Shown here: piece by piece, positions 1 through 6,588 of the stretch
Layout of the letters: every line of letters begins with the position of its first letter
How positions within the stretch are numbered: the first letter of the stretch is position 1
Source of the DNA: Syntrophaceae bacterium UBA5761
GTDB lineage: Bacteria; Desulfobacterota; Syntrophia; Syntrophales; UBA4778
NCBI GenBank assembly: GCA_002418885.1
Contig: DIEZ01000010.1
Span: forward strand, 901-10,880
Direction of reading: 5' to 3'
DNA length: 9,980 nucleotides
The notes under the pieces: model-generated
What the model was told of the DNA's origin: nothing
The model's database searches: none
The model's input: the letters and a program-made list of their open reading frames with translations, nothing else
Translations under genes and position numbers: made by a program

Positions 1-462
1 GTGAAGGCGTCCTGGTCGCAGGTGGAAAACCAGCTCCAGCGGCGCTATGACCTCATCCCCAACCTAGTCGAGACTGTGAAGGGGTATGCCGCCCACGAGA
101 AAGAGGTTCTCACCGAGGTCACCAACGCCCGTGCCCGGGTCGGCGGGGCGGCCACGGTCGACGAAAAGATCAAGGCCAACAATGAGTTGACAGGCGCCTT
201 GAGCCGGTTGCTCGTCGTCGTCGAGCGGTACCCGGACCTCAAGGCCAATCAGAATTTCATCAGGCTCCAGGATGAGCTCGCCGGGACGGAGAACCGCATC
301 GCCGTGGAGAGAAGGCGTTACAACGAAGTGGTCCAGGCTTATAACGTGGCGATCAGGAGCTTCCCGGCGAACCTTTTCGCGGGATTGTTCGGCTTCAAGG
401 CGGCGGCCTTCTTCGAAGCGCCGGCGGCTGCGAAGACCGCCCCGGAAGTTAAATTCAGATAG
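1..462 (+). CDS. lemA: LemA family protein, 5' truncated by window edge
   Basis: This is the C-terminal 153 residues of a LemA-family protein. The family pattern is clear: a helical start with QVENQLQRR and [20 protein letters not shown], then [30 protein letters not shown] and the closing FFEA segment with a P-x-V-x-F tail. Family members are usually about 185-200 residues, with an N-terminal membrane helix and a long alpha-helical bundle facing outward. The first 30 or so residues, including that helix, are therefore missing, and the GTG at base 1 is most likely an internal valine codon. The molecular function of LemA proteins is poorly defined. They are often encoded beside TPM-domain (YgcG-like) or M48 peptidase genes, but here the downstream neighbour is convergent, so any partner must lie outside the window. 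I see no clear terminator after the stop codon. Confidence 0.93.
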   Translation: MKASWSQVENQLQRRYDLIPNLVETVKGYAAHEKEVLTEVTNARARVGGAATVDEKIKANNELTGALSRLLVVVERYPDLKANQNFIRLQDELAGTENRIAVERRRYNEVVQAYNVAIRSFPANLFAGLFGFKAAAFFEAPAAAKTAPEVKFR

Positions 463-513
463 GAATCGTCGGTCTGTGTCTAAAGATCGAGGCCTTTGAA
501 GAACGTTTCCTCT

Positions 514-609
514 CGTCGTTCCGGCGAAATTAGGAGTCCGAAAACGCTTGAGAGCGCCTGATCCCCCCGTGTCGAGTGCAGGGCAGGATAAGCCGAGCCC
601 GGAACGACG
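514..609. repeat. 11-bp inverted repeat enclosing 74 bp, REP/MITE-like
   Basis: CGTCGTTCCGG at 514-524 is perfectly repeated in inverse orientation at 599-609, with a further possible U-G pair at 513/610. The left arm continues as CGAAA, which resembles the 'GTCATTCCGGCGAAA' type of dispersed palindromic repeats known from proteobacterial intergenic regions. The element lies between the convergent ends of lemA and the HMA gene, a typical place for such repeats. Without the rest of the genome I cannot show that it is repetitive. No gene is evident in 463-668. Confidence 0.4.
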
Positions 610-668
610 GCACGGCGATTCGGCAGCAGATTCAAAGGTCTCAAATCGGCAGGCTAAAAAGATACTCC

Positions 669-866
669 CTATCCAGGTCTGTAGCCGGCCTTGCGGATAC
701 GTTCCCTCAATGTCTGTTCGTCGACCGGCTGCGCTTCCTCAAAGCTCGCCTCTCCCCGAGCCAGGTCAACCTTGACGTCGGTTACGCCCGGTATCGCTTC
801 GAGGGCTTTAGTCACTGCCTTAACACAATGTTGGCACGACATCCCTTCGATCTTCACTGTTCTCAT
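669..866 (-). CDS. Heavy-metal-associated (HMA) domain protein, CopZ-like
   Basis: This 65-residue protein is a single HMA domain. The metal-binding loop GMSCQHC at residues 8-14 has cysteines 11 and 14, followed by the usual V-x-x-V-x-x-A-L helix, a VKVDLARGEASF strand pair and a C-terminal helix ending AGYRPG. Such proteins bind Cu(I) or a similar soft metal in the cytosol and pass it to a P-type ATPase or regulator. Metal specificity cannot be read from the sequence. The ATG at 866-864 is preceded by GGGGAG at good distance. The gene is the last of the minus-strand cluster, 59 bases after the SDR stop. No copper ATPase or copper-responsive regulator gene is nearby, so it is probably an orphan chaperone, or its partner lies elsewhere. 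Confidence 0.9.
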   Translation of the reverse strand: MRTVKIEGMSCQHCVKAVTKALEAIPGVTDVKVDLARGEASFEEAQPVDEQTLRERIRKAGYRPG

Positions 867-925
867 CTTTCATTCTCCCCTACCGACCGTCATCATTTCG
901 GCACCTCTCGAATGCCCCTCTTAAT

Positions 926-1717
926 TCATTTTGCCAGGTAACCGCCGTCGTTGACCAGGACGTGGCCGGTCATGTAAGCCGAGGCGTCTGAGGCAAGAAA
1001 GACGGCGACGCCTCTCATGTCGTCGAGGTCGCCGACCCTGCGCATCGGGATCTGGCTGAGAATCAGGTCATAGGCCTTTTTGAACTCCGGTTTCTCGATG
1101 TAAGTCATCATGTCGGTGCGGAAGAAGCCGGGAGCGATGGCGTTCACGCGGATGTTGTAAGGTGCGAGTTTCACGGCCAGGTTCATGGTCAGCAGGTTGA
1201 TCGCCGCTTTAGTGGAATTGTAAGGGACCGCAGGATGGGCCAATTCTTCCGACCCCCTGAAGGCCATGATAGACGAGATGTTGATGATGTTTCCGCCGCC
1301 CTGATTCTTCATGAGGTTGGCTATCTTCTGTGTCAGTATCCAGACGCCGCGCACGTTGACGTTGAAGAGGTGGTCCCACCTGTCGAGAGGAAATTCCAAC
1401 GTAGGCGCACCCCAGGTGGCCCCGGCGTTGTTGACCAGGATGTCGATCCTGGGGAATTTTTCCGTCGCCGTCTTCACCATGTTTTCGATGTCTTCGGCTC
1501 TTGCCACGTCACAGGCGACAGGCAGGACCTGGACACCGTAAGTTGCGGATATCTCCTCCGCCGTCGCATCGAGGTTTTTCATCTTCCTTGAAGTGACGAT
1601 CAGGTCGGCGCCCGCCTCGGCGAGTCCGGTTGCGATAAACTTGCCTATTCCTCTTCCTCCACCGGTAATCAAGGCCGTTTTCCCTTTCAGACTGAACAAT
1701 TCGCTTAGTTTTTTCAT
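926..1717 (-). CDS. SDR family NAD(P)-dependent oxidoreductase
   Basis: This is a 263-residue classical short-chain dehydrogenase/reductase, full length for the family. The Rossmann nucleotide-binding motif TGGGRGIG lies at residues 18-25, NNAG at 96-99 and the active-site YNSTK (Tyr166, Lys170) near the middle. The catalytic serine is probably Ser149 in NISS, and the conserved tail SAYMTGHVLVNDGG is present. There are about four extra residues between the serine and the tyrosine compared with the most common spacing. The closest flavour seems to be gluconate 5-dehydrogenase or 3-oxoacyl-ACP-reductase-like SDRs, but the substrate cannot be told. The ATG at 1717 has a perfect AGGAGG eight bases or so upstream. 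The gene follows the Nudix gene by 23 bases and is almost certainly cotranscribed with it. Confidence 0.95.
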   Translation of the reverse strand: MKKLSELFSLKGKTALITGGGRGIGKFIATGLAEAGADLIVTSRKMKNLDATAEEISATYGVQVLPVACDVARAEDIENMVKTATEKFPRIDILVNNAGATWGAPTLEFPLDRWDHLFNVNVRGVWILTQKIANLMKNQGGGNIINISSIMAFRGSEELAHPAVPYNSTKAAINLLTMNLAVKLAPYNIRVNAIAPGFFRTDMMTYIEKPEFKKAYDLILSQIPMRRVGDLDDMRGVAVFLASDASAYMTGHVLVNDGGYLAK

Positions 1718-1740
1718 TTAAACCTCCTCATACGTCTTTT

Positions 1741-2583
1741 TTACTTGCATGGGGATGGGGCGAAGACGGACCCGTCGGGCATGATTTCCACGTTTCTTCC
1801 CCCTTTTCGTTCCATCTTCGTCAGTATCCGCGGGATGTTTTTCCCCTTCGTCGCAAGGACCACGTCCTCGACGGTCCCAAAGGCGCAGAGTTCCTTCAAG
1901 GTCATGATCGTCGGGAGAACGAGTTTGAAGTCGCCGCGGTGGTAGGCCTCGAGGGCCTCCTGCGGCGTTACCCAGATGTGTCCGACCAGCTCATGGCCGT
2001 CGTGGAACGCTTCCTGCCCCTTCGGGGCCTCAGCCACGAAAAACCTGACATCGTACCTGATCGGGAGCGGCTCCGGTGTGACCCAGTGGGAAAAGTAATG
2101 GAGTCGGTCGGTCGCGAGTGTGAGCCCTTCTCTTTCGAGCATCGACCTGAAATCGCCGGCCTCTTTGCCCAGGGAGTCTCGGTAGTCAGAGAACTTTTCG
2201 GCCTCCTTTGGGTCGCTTAAAGTGACCAACCCACCGTCCTTTGTGTAGGCAAGCAATATGCCGACCTCCTCGAAGGTCTCGCGGATACCGGCCACCCACG
2301 CCCCAAGGGCCTTCTCCGGCGGGATGTCGCCCATCAGGGCGACCGCTTTTTCCCGGGTCATTCCCCGGCAGAGAACCTCCATGGCCGGAGCGCAATCTTC
2401 CTCGTCGATGGCGCCGCCGGGGTAGACGTAGGCATCGGCCACGAACCTGTTTCCCGGGTGTCGGAGGACCATCAGGACTTCGATGCCGTTTGTCCCGGCA
2501 TTCGGCCGCCTGCGGAGCAGGATGACGGTCGAGGCGTCTTTCGGTTTTACGTAGGTCGGTTTTCTCTTATGGCCTGTATTCAT
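1741..2583 (-). CDS. Nudix hydrolase with split Nudix box, NUDT19-like
   Basis: This 280-residue protein has a Nudix fold in its N-terminal half. YPGG at residues 54-57 marks the start of the Nudix box, and REtfEEVG at 101-108 (Arg101, Glu102, Glu105, Glu106) is its metal-binding helix. About 40 residues separate the two, far more than in a standard Nudix box. This split arrangement is known from the NUDT19/RP2p group, whose animal members hydrolyse CoA and acyl-CoA to 3'-phosphoadenosine phosphate and phosphopantetheine. A CoA or acyl-CoA substrate is therefore a reasonable inference, not shown here. The C-terminal half (WVTPEPLPIRYDVRFFVA, then a helical region) also fits this group. The ATG at 2583 follows GGAGG by about seven bases. 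It sits between rlmD and the SDR gene in the same direction. Confidence 0.92.
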   Translation of the reverse strand: MNTGHKRKPTYVKPKDASTVILLRRRPNAGTNGIEVLMVLRHPGNRFVADAYVYPGGAIDEEDCAPAMEVLCRGMTREKAVALMGDIPPEKALGAWVAGIRETFEEVGILLAYTKDGGLVTLSDPKEAEKFSDYRDSLGKEAGDFRSMLEREGLTLATDRLHYFSHWVTPEPLPIRYDVRFFVAEAPKGQEAFHDGHELVGHIWVTPQEALEAYHRGDFKLVLPTIMTLKELCAFGTVEDVVLATKGKNIPRILTKMERKGGRNVEIMPDGSVFAPSPCK

Positions 2584-2623
2584 GCCCTGCCTCCATCGCC
2601 CTCCGTGCCCGGACGCAGGGCAT
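2582..2623 (-). promoter_or_regulatory. Hairpin covering the Nudix start codon
   Basis: ATGCCCTGC (minus strand, 2623-2615) is perfectly complementary to GCAGGGCAT (2590-2582), giving a 9-bp stem with a 24-base loop. The right arm contains the first two bases of the Nudix start codon and the last G of its GGAGG ribosome binding site. The left arm begins 13 bases after the rlmD stop codon. In the transcript this could limit independent initiation at the Nudix gene. There is no T-tract, so it is not a terminator. Function is inferred. Confidence 0.4.
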
Positions 2624-2636
2624 CGCCGACGGAAAT

Positions 2637-3833
2637 CTATCTATTGCCCCATGTCAGGAGGGCGACAACTTCTATGTGTTTCGTCTGGGGAAACATATCA
2701 AAGGGTCTCAAGACTTGCAAAGAAAACCCCCGGTCGGCGAGGTACCTGATGTCTCGTGCCTGTGTCGTCGGGTCGCAGGAGACATAGACAACCCTGCACG
2801 GCCGCCATTCCGCCAGCATGTCCAGGAGAACCTTGTCGCAACCCGTCCTCGGGGGGTCGAGCACGACGACGTCCATCCGGCCCTTCTCTCCTGCAAGATG
2901 CTCCCTGAGAACGTCTTCGACAGACCCCTCAAACAGCCGGACGCCCCCATGGCCGAAGGCGGCGAAGTTTTTCCGCGCCGCGCCGACGGCTTCCCGGTCG
3001 ATGTCGACAGCAATGACGTCCCCGGCCTTTTCCGCGAGAAAAAGGGAGAAAAGGCCGGCCCCGCAATAGCAGTCGAGGACTCTCTCGCCGCCCGTCAGGG
3101 CGGCCAGGTCGAGGACGGCGTCGACAAGCGCGTCCGTGAGGGTCAGGTTTGCCTGAAAAAAGCCCTGCCGGTGGACTTCAAGGTTGCGGCCTTTGACGAT
3201 CCGCGTGATCAGCCCGTCTTGATTCTCACCCTGGTCTCCTGACCAGAGAACTTTTGTCTCTTCCCCTCCGATGGGCAGGTCTCCGGATAGTACCCTCCTT
3301 CTGAGTTCGCAGAGAGCGTCGTTGATCGTTTCATCCGCGATCGCACAGCGCTCTAGCTCGACTATCCTAAGTCCGCCCGTGTCGATGAACCCGATTTCAG
3401 GGGGGGCGCCCCTCTTCGCCCTGAGGTGAAGCCCCACTTTTCCCCGGTAGTTGTATCTCTTCGGCGAGGGACGGATGTCTTCCACGGGGGGTGAGGAGAA
3501 TCGGCCGATCCTCTTGAACGACTCGACCACCTGGCTTCTTTTCATCTCGAGCTGGTGCTCGTAGGATATGTGCTGGTACCGGCAGCCGCCGCACCGGAAG
3601 TAGTAAGGACATTCAGGCTCCGTCCGATGGGGCGAAGGGACGAGCAATTTTTTCCGTTTACCGCGGAGGAAATTTTTCCTCACCTCGACGACCTTGACTT
3701 CCGCCAAGTCCCCGTCGACGGTATAGGGCACGAAGAGGACCATGTCGTGCACCCTGGCGACTCCGTCGCCGCCGAAGGCGACCGTCTCGATCATAACCTC
3801 TACCGTTTGACCGATTCTGAATCTTGCGTCCAT
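2637..3833 (-). CDS. rlmD: 23S rRNA (uracil-5-)-methyltransferase, RlmD/RumA family
   Basis: This enzyme transfers a methyl group from S-adenosylmethionine to C5 of a uridine in RNA, in 23S rRNA for characterised RlmD/RlmCD. From the chosen ATG it has 398 residues. An N-terminal TRAM domain (about 5-60) is followed by four cysteines fit for a [4Fe-4S] cluster (Cys75, 81, 84, 163), the substrate-binding FFQAN (225-229), the SAM motif LDCYCGAGLFSL (253-264), DPPRTG (326-331), catalytic Cys353 in VSCDP and the terminal base Glu388 in KHIEV. The frame stays open upstream to about 4952, but that part is antisense to the TraB gene and has no family similarity. ATG 3833 begins the TRAM domain directly and has AGGTG nine bases upstream; GTG 3845 is an alternative. 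It is the first gene of the minus-strand cluster. The exact target uridine cannot be decided from sequence alone. Confidence 0.95.
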   Translation of the reverse strand: MDARFRIGQTVEVMIETVAFGGDGVARVHDMVLFVPYTVDGDLAEVKVVEVRKNFLRGKRKKLLVPSPHRTEPECPYYFRCGGCRYQHISYEHQLEMKRSQVVESFKRIGRFSSPPVEDIRPSPKRYNYRGKVGLHLRAKRGAPPEIGFIDTGGLRIVELERCAIADETINDALCELRRRVLSGDLPIGGEETKVLWSGDQGENQDGLITRIVKGRNLEVHRQGFFQANLTLTDALVDAVLDLAALTGGERVLDCYCGAGLFSLFLAEKAGDVIAVDIDREAVGAARKNFAAFGHGGVRLFEGSVEDVLREHLAGEKGRMDVVVLDPPRTGCDKVLLDMLAEWRPCRVVYVSCDPTTQARDIRYLADRGFSLQVLRPFDMFPQTKHIEVVALLTWGNR

Positions 3834-3882
3834 CGCGTCAGGCACCTGGTGATTAAAGGAAGAATTTTTCGACTGCTTTTGG

Positions 3883-3911
3883 CTTATACCACTTACCTTT
3901 CCGTCCTTCCA
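3883..3911 (-). promoter_or_regulatory. Candidate promoter for the rlmD cluster
   Basis: On the minus strand TATAAG (3888-3883) is a good -10 hexamer, and TGGAAG (3911-3906) lies 17 bases upstream as a weak -35. The predicted start would be near 3876, about 43 bases before the rlmD ATG. The -35 match is poor, so this is tentative. Confidence 0.33.
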
Positions 3912-3929
3912 CCACCCTTTACAACGGGA

Positions 3930-3935
3930 TAAAAT
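3930..3935 (+). promoter_or_regulatory. Candidate -10 element for the TraB gene
   Basis: TAAAAT at 3930-3935 matches the sigma70 -10 consensus at five of six bases and lies about 75 bases before the TTG start. No good -35 is found at 16-18 bases upstream; TTTACA at 3918-3923 is too close. A short inverted repeat (TGTCCG 3951-3956, CGGACA 3974-3979) lies in the predicted leader. Confidence 0.25.
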
Positions 3936-4010
3936 GCTGATAGCTTGCAGTGTCCGCAGGGGAAGTCGCGCACCGGACAAAAAAGTGTGAGTAAAGGATG
4001 AGGAGAAGGA

Positions 4011-5171
4011 TTGGAACACGCTGATATTCACCGCCGGAGCTTTGACGGCAAAGAGGTGGTGTTCGTCGGAACCGCCCACGTCTCTAAGGAAAGTGCCGAA
4101 CTGGTCGAGGCGGTGATCGAAGAGGAGAAACCGGATACCGTCTGCGTTGAGCTGTGTAAGACGAGGTTGGAGGCGCTCAAGAATCCACGCAAATGGCTCG
4201 AGACCGACATCGTCAAAGTCATCAAGGAAAAACGGACTTCTGTCCTGCTGTCCCAGTTGCTTATGGCATCGTTCCAAAAACGGATGGCGGAAAAGTTCGA
4301 TATCAGGCCGGGCGAGGAGATGCACAGGGCCGTCGTCGCCGCCGAGAAAATCGGGGCGGAGGTCGTACCCGCAGACCGGGACATCCGCGTCACCCTCATG
4401 CGCACCTGGCGAAAGATGGGATGGTGGAGTAAATTCAAGCTGTTGCCAGAGGCCGTGGCGTCGCTGATCATGGCAGAAGAGATTGGCGAGGAGGAGATCG
4501 AGAAACTCAAGAAACGTGACGCCCTTGAGGTCGCTCTGAACCTCTTCGGTCAGAAGCTGCCCGAGATTAAAACAACCCTGATAGATGAAAGGGACGAGTA
4601 CCTTTCCCATACTATCCGTCGCGCGCCGGGCATGAAGGTCGTGGCCGTAGTCGGCGCGGGGCATGTCCCCGGCATCCTGAAGAATCAGGGCAAGGAGGTC
4701 GACATCGAGGCCTTGAACGAGGTTCCTCCCAAGGGCCCGTGGAGCGACGTCGTCCAGTGGGTTCTCCTCACCGGTGTCTTGGGCCTCATCATCGGTGGGT
4801 TCTTCCATGCCGGCAGTCAGGCCAGTTTCAACATGGTCAAGTCTTGGGTAGCGATCACGGCCCTGTCCGCGGCCGTCGGCGCCTTGGCCGTTCTCGCCCA
4901 CCCGCTCACGATTGTCACGGCCGCGATCTCGGCGCCCGTCGCCACGATTCACCCTTTTATCGCGACAGGCTGGATCGCGGGACTCGCCGAGGCTTCTCTG
5001 AGGAAGCCCCAGGTAAAGGACTTCCTCGACCTCGCCGAGGACATCAAGACGGTGCGCGGTTTCTGGCGGAACAAGATCACCCGTATCCTGCTTCTCGTGG
5101 TCTTTGTCAACCTGACGGCTTCAGCGGGAACCTTGGCGGCCATCCCGGCCATGATGCATTTTTTGCGCTAA
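4011..5171 (+). CDS. TraB/PrgY-like domain membrane protein
   Basis: This 386-residue protein belongs to the TraB/PrgY/TIKI superfamily. Family signatures are GTAHVS at residues 20-25, VELC at 46-49 followed by R52, the ERDEY region at 193-197 and GAGHV at 215-219. In this superfamily the conserved His and Glu residues are thought to form a metalloprotease-like site. Enterococcal TraB/PrgY act on peptide pheromone, and animal TIKI cleaves Wnt. The C-terminal third is hydrophobic, with about four membrane segments (about 249-266, 279-297, 299-321 and 355-379). The soluble domain would then be anchored by its C-terminus. The start is TTG, because an in-frame TGA ends at 4001; AGGAG lies five bases before it. 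Substrate is unknown. The rhomboid gene follows within 31 bases, so two membrane-associated putative proteases are probably cotranscribed. Confidence 0.92.
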   Translation: MEHADIHRRSFDGKEVVFVGTAHVSKESAELVEAVIEEEKPDTVCVELCKTRLEALKNPRKWLETDIVKVIKEKRTSVLLSQLLMASFQKRMAEKFDIRPGEEMHRAVVAAEKIGAEVVPADRDIRVTLMRTWRKMGWWSKFKLLPEAVASLIMAEEIGEEEIEKLKKRDALEVALNLFGQKLPEIKTTLIDERDEYLSHTIRRAPGMKVVAVVGAGHVPGILKNQGKEVDIEALNEVPPKGPWSDVVQWVLLTGVLGLIIGGFFHAGSQASFNMVKSWVAITALSAAVGALAVLAHPLTIVTAAISAPVATIHPFIATGWIAGLAEASLRKPQVKDFLDLAEDIKTVRGFWRNKITRILLLVVFVNLTASAGTLAAIPAMMHFLR

Positions 5172-5202
5172 GACGCCGGCATTTCACACCGTGGGGACAG
5201 TC

Positions 5203-6039
5203 ATGCCGAACAAAGAAAAGAAGCCTATCATCTGCCCGAACTGTCGGAAGCTCATCAACCACGACGAGGAAAGATGCCCCTATTGCGGGATTGCCGGTCC
5301 CGGCGCGTCGTGGAAGAAATACCTCGCCGATTCCATCGGCTCTCGGGACGTCGTTTCCGTCGTTTTTTACGCCAACATCGCCTTTTACATCCTGTCCATC
5401 CTGCTGGACCCGCGTAAAATCGGCTTCTCGGCGAACCCCTTCATGTTCCTATCCCCGTCGGACAACAGCCTTTTCGTCCTCGGGGCCACAGGCACGATCC
5501 CGGTCGGGCTCTTTCACCGGTGGTGGACGCTCGTTTCCGCCTCTTTTCTCCATGGCAGCATTCTCCACATTTTCTTCAATATGGCCGCCCTGCGTCAGCT
5601 CGGCCCTTTTGTGATGCATGAATACGGGACCGGCCGTTTCATCATCGTCTATGTCCTCAGCGGCGTTTTGGGGTTCTATGTCTCGGTCCTGGCGGGTATA
5701 CCCTTCACCATCGGCGCGTCGGCGAGCCTCTGCGGGCTGATCGGCGCCATCCTTTATTACGGCAAGAGCCGGGGAGGGTTTTACGGCCAGGCCGTCTACA
5801 AGCAGGCCCTCGGGTGGGTCATCGGACTGGTTCTGTTCGGGCTCCTCGTTCCCGGGATCAACAACTGGGCCCACGGTGGGGGGATCGTCGCGGGGGCGCT
5901 GACGGGTTTTTTTGTCGGCTATGAGGAGAAAAGGGCAGAGAATCAGCTCCACAAGGTACTGGCCGCCGGGCTCATCGTCATGACATGCCTCATACTCCTG
6001 TGGGCCGTCCTGCAGGCAATATATTTCCGCTTTTACTGA
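5203..6039 (+). CDS. Rhomboid family intramembrane serine protease with N-terminal zinc ribbon
   Basis: This is a 278-residue rhomboid protease that cleaves membrane proteins within or near their transmembrane helices. A zinc-ribbon-like head carries CPNC (11-14) and CPYC (25-28). Six or so membrane segments follow. The core motif HGSILHIFFN is at 118-127, the nucleophile is Ser173 in GASAS, and the general base is His224 in NNWAHGGG, so the Ser-His dyad is intact. A last hydrophobic segment (about 252-273) follows a charged EEKRAE linker. I chose ATG 5203 over the in-frame GTG at 5191 because GGGGA at 5193-5197 is then a ribosome binding site five bases upstream. The substrate is not known. 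It follows the TraB gene directly, which suggests a shared operon. Confidence 0.93.
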   Translation: MPNKEKKPIICPNCRKLINHDEERCPYCGIAGPGASWKKYLADSIGSRDVVSVVFYANIAFYILSILLDPRKIGFSANPFMFLSPSDNSLFVLGATGTIPVGLFHRWWTLVSASFLHGSILHIFFNMAALRQLGPFVMHEYGTGRFIIVYVLSGVLGFYVSVLAGIPFTIGASASLCGLIGAILYYGKSRGGFYGQAVYKQALGWVIGLVLFGLLVPGINNWAHGGGIVAGALTGFFVGYEEKRAENQLHKVLAAGLIVMTCLILLWAVLQAIYFRFY

Positions 6040-6065
6040 CCTGCACTTGCGGAATTTCAGTAACG

Positions 6066-6093
6066 TTGACTTCTTTATTCATGTCGGTATATC
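6066..6093 (+). promoter_or_regulatory. Sigma70-type promoter upstream of the lipoprotein gene
   Basis: TTGACT (6066-6071) and TATATC (6088-6093) are separated by 16 bases. The predicted transcript start is near 6100, about 50 bases before the ATG at 6151. The region just upstream holds TTACTGA (6033-6039) and its inverse TCAGTAA (6057-6063), which overlaps the rhomboid stop codon and lacks a T-tract. Confidence 0.48.
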
Positions 6094-6150
6094 TTGCTGG
6101 GGTTTTTTCGGGTTGATTTCCTTACTTTACTGACTCAGGGAGGAACTTTC

Positions 6151-6555
6151 ATGAGGGGTCCGTCACGATGCGTCGTGTTTTTTTCGCTGGCTCTGTGCGC
6201 GGTGATTTTTTCGGGCTGCGCCGTTATGGTGGGAGACAAGGTCGTCGGCATCGAATCGGGTAGATTCTTTTACAGCGACGGCGTCCTTTGGACGAACTAC
6301 AAGGCGTCCTTTGATGAGGCCTGGGCGGCTTGCGAGAAGACGCTCGCCGATATGAAGGCCGGAGAAGTGACGAAAAAAAAGAAGATCGGCACCGGAACGA
6401 TCGATTCGATGATCGGTGACGATAAAGTCCATATGATACTGGAATACGCAGCGAAAGACACCACTTCCGTCGGGGTACGGGTGGGCTTGGCGGGTAACGA
6501 CATTGCTTCCAAACTGCTTCAAGAAAAAATCGGTGCGAATCTCCAGAAAAAGTAA
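6151..6555 (+). CDS. DUF3568-type lipoprotein
   Basis: This 134-residue protein is probably an exported lipoprotein. It begins with a positively charged start, a hydrophobic stretch and a lipobox FSGC with the lipidated cysteine at residue 23. The mature part has the features of DUF3568 proteins: a YSDGVLWTNY strand, an amphipathic helix (FDEAWAACEKTLADM), then strands ending in TTSVGVRVGLAGND and a final helix LLQEKIGANL. The function of this family is unknown. The frame is open back to 6094, but ATG 6151 is favoured because AGGGAGGA lies at ideal distance and the signal sequence starts there. A candidate promoter lies upstream and the MFS gene follows after 33 bases without a visible terminator. 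Confidence 0.88.
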   Translation: MRGPSRCVVFFSLALCAVIFSGCAVMVGDKVVGIESGRFFYSDGVLWTNYKASFDEAWAACEKTLADMKAGEVTKKKKIGTGTIDSMIGDDKVHMILEYAAKDTTSVGVRVGLAGNDIASKLLQEKIGANLQKK

Positions 6556-6588
6556 AACAGTCCGACAAGGCGGGGAAGGCTGATCCTT

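Noticed and set aside
576..941. Plus-strand open frames over the HMA gene
   Set aside because: They are antisense to a well-supported HMA gene, have no recognisable domain and no good ribosome binding site.
3951..3979. TGTCCG/CGGACA inverted repeat as terminator or riboswitch in the TraB leader
   Set aside because: The stem is only six bases with a 17-base loop and is followed by A rather than T residues on the plus strand; no riboswitch class is recognisable.
3834..4952. A long open frame continuing the rlmD reading frame upstream by about 370 codons
   Set aside because: It lies antisense to the TraB gene, has no family similarity and low-complexity composition, and the TRAM domain begins right at ATG 3833. 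It is a by-product of GC-rich codon usage on the other strand.
5191..5202. GTG at 5191 as the rhomboid start
   Set aside because: It would use the GGGGA ribosome binding site as coding sequence; ATG 5203 has that site at the proper distance and begins the protein cleanly.
6094..6150. Upstream start of the lipoprotein at 6094
   Set aside because: It would place 19 residues before the signal sequence and lacks a ribosome binding site, whereas ATG 6151 has AGGGAGGA and a proper lipoprotein signal.
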